From: Eumeta japonica
Lineage: Eukaryota > Arthropoda > Insecta > Lepidoptera > Psychidae
DNA length: 64,000 nt
Reading direction: 5' to 3'
Assembly: GCA_005406025.1 (NCBI GenBank)
Contig: BGZK01001582.1
Coordinates: 1 to 64,000, forward strand
Positions 59,016 to 64,000 of the stretch are shown here, one piece after another; position 1 is the first letter of the stretch; the number at the start of each line of letters is the position of its first letter. Under the pieces are notes generated by a model. It ran no database searches, was not told the origin of the DNA, and saw only the letters and a list, made by a program, of their open reading frames with translations. The translations under genes were made by a program, and so were the position numbers.

Positions 59016-59980
59016 CAGGTTCACGTTCTTTGAGAAGCGCGAAATAAGGGATTTTTAATCGAACTACAGTTGTAGTCATCGGTCATTATTAAAATCCGGT
59101 GCTTTTGCTTTGAAGGCGATAGCTTTGACGACGGAGGCACTATCGCTAAGCGAAGAGCAGTCGAGGAAAATTGCTCATTATAAAATATGTAACAGTCGAC
59201 TAGAATCGAGAAAATTACTCATTATAAAGTATACAATAGTCGACTAGAATTGATATCAGTTCGTAAAACTAATGACATTGAAAGACACGTGCATTGTAAA
59301 CGGTCAGCGTTATACGTGTATTATGTTCAGAAAAGAGACTTAAGTAATATAATATCGTTATTCGTTTTAGTAATCATTTAGTATCGATGTTGGAAAGAAT
59401 TCGAACATAAAGAATACCCTCACTCTAGTATCAGTAGGTAAGGCGGCCAAATAAAACACAACGCCGTGATATGAATTTTATCAAATATATACTGCATTAT
59501 TTACGTTAGTCGTATATTTACATTATACCAGGGCCTAACTTAACAACAAGAAAAAAATATTTTTTTTTAAAACGGGCGGTCACTACAAAAAATGTTTTAC
59601 ATTAAGTGCATTTTATTTTGCATTTAGTTAGAATCACATTCGTTTGCATAATATTGTTACAAACACATTTGGATTTGGATTACGCTAAGAGAGAAACTCT
59701 CATATTATAAATTTACCCATTGCATTTGAGACGAATTATTCTGATAAGAGAAGAGGCGCAAAAATAAATATCAGCTAGGCTAAGGTCATGGTGTTTGAAA
59801 AGAGCAAAAGCACGGCTGAAGGCTTTACATACACATCAAATCTTTCACCATTCACGTCTACAGATCACTCTGTTAAACTTGATCTCGATATTATTCCCAC
59901 TTCCAATTTCAGTCCCGGCTCCGCGTTTGATTCCAGTTCTTGTCCCGATTCATATTCCGTTTCTGTTCAAAATATACATA
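59016..59980. other. Non-coding DNA
   Basis: Two tandem-like pieces near 59170-59250 share TTGCTCATTATAAAATATGT-type words and AGTCGACTAGAAT. Degenerate ATTCC/GTCCC words run from 59880 to 59965. No gene seen. Confidence 0.45.
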
Positions 59981-59982
59981 AC

Positions 59983-60720
59983 TAGCTGTCCCGCCCGCTT
60001 CGCTGGGTAATTTTTGGAACGAAGTTCCTTAAGGCGGGCTTGGAGGAGATAGGGATTTTGCTGCGCGACCGAACTGAAAAAAATGTGATAGTAAAACCGT
60101 AAGAAAAAGTCCGTGGAATAAAACCGTTAAATGAGACGTGCGCAGGCGCGACAGTCGTATACACAAGCGAGTAGTGTATTATACCTTTCTCTTTCCCCCT
60201 CTTTCTTTTCGTTCTCTCATCCCTTCTCTCTCTATTACCACTCCACCCCGCCAATGCATAGTATATACTCATGAATTCATGGACAAGCACGTGGCTAATA
60301 TTCACATTATAGATACATTTTACTCGTGAGTAGTCACGTTTATTTTCATATAATTTCAAATCGTCAAAACAATAATAAATATAGTAACAATGGCAAGTGA
60401 CTAACAAGTGACTTGAATGCAATTGACATTGATAATAGTAGGAAATTATTCTATTTCTATGTAATTTTGTGTTGTCAAACAAAAATAAAGAGACATATTT
60501 TGTTATTTTAGTTGATAATTTGAATTACGATTTTTTTTTATTTTACGTAATTTATTTTATTTCCTAAAATACTTAATTTCCTAAATACTTTCCTGTACTT
60601 AAATAAAAACTAATTAGCAAAATTTAAGAGAAAAATCAAGAAAACCTTCATAAAATTGAGCACGATTTTTTTTTTGCAAATTTGTCGATTCTACATTAGC
60701 CGAAGGAACTTCGTTCCTAC
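59983..60720. mobile_element. Non-autonomous repeat of about 740 bp bounded by GGAACGAAGTTCCTT inverted ends
   Basis: Starts CTAGCTGTCCCGCCCGCTTC and carries GGAACGAAGTTCCTT near 60016-60030. The exact reverse complement AAGGAACTTCGTTCC occurs near 60703-60717. Both contain the palindrome GGAACGAAGTTCC. Inside are pyrimidine-rich and AT-rich parts. The 166-codon minus-strand open frame across it has no domain and reads through the repeat end, so it is not called a gene. Element class undetermined. Confidence 0.55.
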
Positions 60721-61329
60721 CTGGTGTCCCACGACACCACTCGTTTTGTTCTTATTTATAAATAAAATGGCGAAGGATTTACGGAATTCGAAAAATGAGT
60801 AGCCTAGAACCATTTACAAATCATCCCGCATCGAATGGTCCCAGTCCCATGTCTATGTATACGTTTAGTAGTTTTTACGTGATTGGCGAACAAAGACAAT
60901 CTATTTTCTTTATATATGTATAGATTCACCCGCAGCTCTGGCCACATGGGCTTAGAACGAATTATTTTATATCGATCGATGACGCTCAACGATGACGATC
61001 AACCATGATCCCAATCTCGTTCGCATTCTCGATTCCACACCAAAAAAAATCATACTTTCACACCGAAAACACACGTAATGCCGCAATCATTTTTGTAATG
61101 GAACTATCTCACTTACGTTCCTGATCCTGATACCGGTCCTGCTCGCGATTGCGATACCGGAACGATATTGGACTTGAATCTCTCTTGAACATTGTTGTTA
61201 ACAATAATCAAATGGCATAAGTAAAATATTCTTTCTACAATCACGCGATCAAAGTCACGAGCAAAATTACCTTTATAAATTATAGCCCATATGTTATTCT
61301 GATGTATTATAAAATACATCATTATAAAG

Positions 61330-61415
61330 TTTCAGATAATTTTGTTCAGGCGTCAAAGCGTGATCGAGTAACAAGCATCCAAACACACAAACTTTCAGAC
61401 TTATTATATTAATAG
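61330..61415 (+). repeat. Dispersed repeat tail (GATCGAGTAACAAGCATCCAAACACACAAAC type)
   Basis: GGCGTCAAAGCGTGATCGAG, then TAACAAGCATCCAAACACAC, then TTTCAGACTTATTATATTAA and TAGG match a common lepidopteran repeat 3' end with CACACAAACTTTCGC-like words. It abuts the LINE fragment that follows. Confidence 0.55.
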
Positions 61416-61424
61416 GTTGAGAGA

Positions 61425-62062
61425 GTCGAACTAGTGAAAGAGTTTGTCTGCTTGTGTAGCCTGTTTACAAATGACCCTAAACATGATAGAGATATTGAAA
61501 GGAGAATACGAGAAAATAAATGAATGTGAACATGCTTACTACTTTTAATAGAAAAAAATGACTCACAACAAGCACGTTTGACTATCCATAATGGGGTCTT
61601 GATCCCTATGCTTATATACGGTAGTGAAAGTTGGGTATCATAGAAGGAAAGTTAAAGCAGAATCAATACGATAGTGATGCAATCTCTACGTAAAAGGTGT
61701 GGAGTGTCTTTGAAAGGTCTTGGAACAGTGATGTCGGAGAGCGGTGTGGTGTGAAGGAAGATGTAGTGACTAGAGTAGGAAAAGGTACGTTGCTTTGGTT
61801 TGACCGTCTGGAAAGAACGACCGAAAGTAGACTGACAAAACGAACCTATAGAGCGTATGTGTGTGATGGAAAGGTCGGCAAGGGTGGCCCTAGAAAATCT
61901 TTTGCAGACCAAATTGGTGACATATAAAAAAGGACCAAACTTTAAGCAACCGGTATCAACAAGCTTGCATGAAAAGGTTGATGGACGCCAGTGAAACGAA
62001 AGAGATATGCAAAAATCGTACCATGTAGAAACCTATTGTATCTGCTTATCCTTCTGGAAAAT
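61425..62062 (+). pseudogene. LINE C-terminal fragment, same family as the 36.6-37.8 kb relic
   Basis: The plus strand reads VELVKEFVCLCSLFTNDPKH then DRDIERRIRENK, a stop, then DSQQARLTIHNGVLIPMLIY and GSESWV, a stop, then RSWNSDVGERCGVKEDVVTR, LLWFDRLERTTESRLTKRTY, RAYVCDGKVGKGGPRKSFAD and, after a frameshift, RYQQACMKRLMDASETKEIC, KNRTM (stop for Trp) KPIVSAYPSGK and a stop. This is the region downstream of the YADD motif in the LINE family at 36.6-37.8 kb, here in the opposite direction. The reverse transcriptase core is absent, so it is 5'-truncated, as LINE copies commonly are. Confidence 0.88.
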
Positions 62063-62199
62063 AGGCATGAATTTACAAATAGATAAAAAAAGCAAAGTAC
62101 GGAATAAAGCCAAAGTGTTTCATTTAGTATTTTAGGAAAAACACTCATTTATAAAAAAATTTGCTGTAAGCGAGTGAAGTATAAATATATAAAGAAATA

Positions 62200-62370
62200 C
62201 TCAGTAACAAATTTCAAGCGTGATAGACTGTCAGTGGCACGAAGGGAGTATAACGCTTTTTCGTTATGTTACGATTTCTACAAGTTAACTCCTATTGCAA
62301 GCCGCGTTAAGAACCTCGGATAATTCCAAAAGGAAGTTATAATAAGGTTTTTATTGATTTATCAATTTAT
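62200..62370 (+). repeat. Dispersed repeat copy shared with 19.84-20.06 kb
   Basis: AGTATAACGCTTTTTCGTTA, then TTACGATTTCTACAAGTTAA, ATTGCAAGCCGCGTTAAGAA and ATTCCAAAAGG follow the same order as the 19.9-kb copy. Confidence 0.62.
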
Positions 62371-62739
62371 TTATGAAATCTAGAATGGATGTTATAAAAT
62401 TCGAATTAATTTGTAGCCCATAGTAAATTGAACATTCTCTTCTTAATGAGTTTTATGGGTTTATTTTTCTCATTCTTATTTCTTAAATGACGCCCTTCTA
62501 TTGATAAAAAAATAATTAAAGGAAATATATACCCGTCATTCAAATCTAATCAAATATTTCTTTATTTCTTAGGTAAAAGAACTACAGTTAAAGAATTCTT
62601 TTCGACATTAACATTACCGCCCATTCCAAATGCTGATTGGCCCTGAGAATAATGGGCAATAAATTCGAAGGTTGCTCTTTTATACTCAAAGATACAAAAT
62701 ATTAAGTAATCAATAAAACTAGTACAACACATATAAATG

Positions 62740-62990
62740 ACTACAGTTCGATTCCATGCATTTTCTTCCTTAATATATTCAGGACATAACAGCCCTTGCC
62801 ATAAAATTTTTGCTTTGAAGAAAACTTGAAATGCACACAATGGCAAATTTTGAATTTCAGCGGGAGCCTTATTATTAAAACGCACACATCGCGACTTGAA
62901 TGCTTTGCTAACTTTTCTGAGTCGGGATTTATGAGCAGCAAGCGCGTTCTCGTAGTGAATCGGAACAATGCTACAAGTACGTTTTTTCAT
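62740..62990 (-). pseudogene. C-terminal fragment of another LINE ORF2
   Basis: The minus-strand frame contains KVSKAFKSRCVRFNNKAPAE then IQNLPLCAFQVFFKAKI, a gap, and YIKEENAWNR. This resembles the last 60 residues or so of jockey/CR1-type ORF2 proteins, which read V-R-x-Y-N-K-L-P-x-E-I-x-x-L-P-x-x-x-F-K and end Y-L-x-x-x-x-A-W. The alignment crosses a frameshift, and the open frame continues into 3' untranslated sequence to 62562. It is a different family from the neighbouring 61.4-kb fragment. Confidence 0.65.
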
Positions 62991-62999
62991 AAGTAACGG

Positions 63000-64000
63000 T
63001 TTTCCAAGTGCAATTTAGATTTGCTCGGATAGTGTTCCGATTTGTTTTTCGTGCTTATTTTTAAAGTTTCAAATGCACTATAAAAGTAAACACAATCTCG
63101 ATCACTCACAGTCAATTACGAGGAGCATCGGGGAATTTTATTGCATTATTATATTATGGAGAGGTAAGGAAACAATTTCAAAAAAAATTTTGTTCAAACA
63201 TAATATTAAGAGCTTTCACTTTTCGTTTTCCACCCATGAGGCAAGCGACGCGCCGTTAACTCCTCTGGGATTACGAATTTCCATGGACGGCGCCTTGAGA
63301 GTGCTATAAGAAAAGTCTTCAAAATCAGACTTATATGGTGTGATCGCACCACCGACTCTCGTTCACGAGTCAGGCTTTAAGTTGCTTTGTCAAAGAACTA
63401 GACATTTGATGTGAGAACAGCCTACATTTTTTTTTTATTTCGAAAATATCCCGGACCCTAAGTAAATTTTAGCACTTTCGGGCTCAAGCCTTCCTGCCAG
63501 TGTGCCCACAATAGATTTCTGGGTCGTATTCCTTCACCGAAATGAAATCAAAAAGAAAAGATAAATCATGACAAAGAGACGAAAACAAATTTCAATTAAA
63601 ATCGCACCTGGCGTCACGCACCCTTTGTTTGCGCGACGTTCCTACAAAAACGTAATTAGAAAAGTTGCCGCCGCGGCGCCCCCGGCGCGCGTCTGCCCCT
63701 CGCCGGATGAAATTATGGTTGCCTTACAATAATAATATTCGCTATTATTATTGTTATTATTAATGCAGGAAGTAGCGAGACATGCTTAATAGTCAATTGT
63801 TCCAATAAATGGTGAGCTAGATAGGCGGACACTTTCCGCCTAATTTTCGTAAGAAAATTTTCCTACGCCGTCGGATTTTTCAAAGTTGTTGTTTAATGTT
63901 ATATTTGCATATACGATAATAAAAGATACTGCATTTACACATGTTTCAAGCTATTTTCTTTTAGGTTTAATTTATAATTTTTTTTTCATTTTACAAAAGT
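63000..64000. other. Non-coding DNA at the window end
   Basis: Contains a retroposon scrap at 63225-63310 (TTTCCATGGACGGCGCCTTG) and a GC-rich patch at 63660-63710 (GCCGCCGCGGCGCCCCCGGC), which shares CCCCTCGCCGGA with the 58.79-kb island. An AT-rich TAATAATAATATT...ATTATTATTG inverted stretch follows. No exon recognised. Confidence 0.5.

Noticed and set aside
59982..60482. 166-codon minus-strand open frame, the longest in the window
   Set aside because: It runs through a dispersed repeat and its C-terminus is the translated repeat end. No domain or splice context.
62562..62990. A 142-codon host gene on the minus strand
   Set aside because: Its N-terminal part matches a LINE ORF2 C-terminus across a frameshift; the rest is 3' untranslated sequence.

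Overview
The window looks like a stretch of an arthropod nuclear genome, most likely from a moth or butterfly. The DNA is AT-rich and non-coding for most of its length. It is littered with decayed retroelements, mariner remnants, short-arm palindromes, (AT)n tracts and degenerate tandem repeats ending in CAGACAGACAG-type tails, all typical of Lepidoptera. Almost no open reading frame exceeds 100 codons. That fits a gene with short exons and long introns, not a compact genome. The lepidopteran assignment rests on recognising repeat families by eye; it has not been searched.

The one host gene I can support is a plus-strand, multi-exon gene resembling the transmembrane serine protease Corin (the atrial natriuretic peptide-converting enzyme family). 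Six GC-rich exons lie at 27898-28092, 40002-40135, 43220-43372, 44724-44942, 45259-45400 and 45756-45922. In order they encode a ten-cysteine Frizzled domain, two LDL-receptor class A repeats and a scavenger-receptor (SRCR) domain. All splice sites are GT-AG and all phases agree, with one exception. Exon 2 carries one C too many in a CCCC run (40113-40116), which breaks the Frizzled reading frame. Removing that base in thought gives the canonical PCRSLC motif and the correct phase into exon 3. I see neither the N-terminal/transmembrane exons upstream nor the trypsin-like protease exons in the 18 kb downstream, so the gene is partial in this window.

Layout. 1-27.9 kb: AT-rich non-coding DNA with two satellite-like arrays (2.0-2.6 and 3.2-4.0 kb), a minus-strand mariner relic (6.7-7.7 kb), a minus-strand LINE relic interrupted by a 20-bp minisatellite (12.1-13.8 kb), a long hairpin (19.44 kb) and a MITE-like foldback (22.65-22.97 kb). 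27.9-45.9 kb: the Corin-like gene. Its 11.9-kb first visible intron holds a second LINE relic with an internal inverted duplication (36.6-37.8 kb), a third tandem array (35.7-36.2 kb) and several GC-rich islands. 46-64 kb: presumably the next intron or intergenic DNA, with a terminally repeated mariner relic (49.1-50.15 kb), several GC-rich islands that may be regulatory, a repeat of about 740 bp (59.98-60.72 kb) and two more LINE C-terminal fragments (61.4-62.1 and 62.6-63.0 kb).

No new multi-gene system is visible. The observations most worth checking are the frameshifted Frizzled exon, the inverted duplication inside a reverse transcriptase relic, the minisatellite that arose within a LINE, the two long hairpins and the GC-rich non-coding islands. 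All coordinates were read by eye and should be treated as accurate to within a few bases outside the splice sites.
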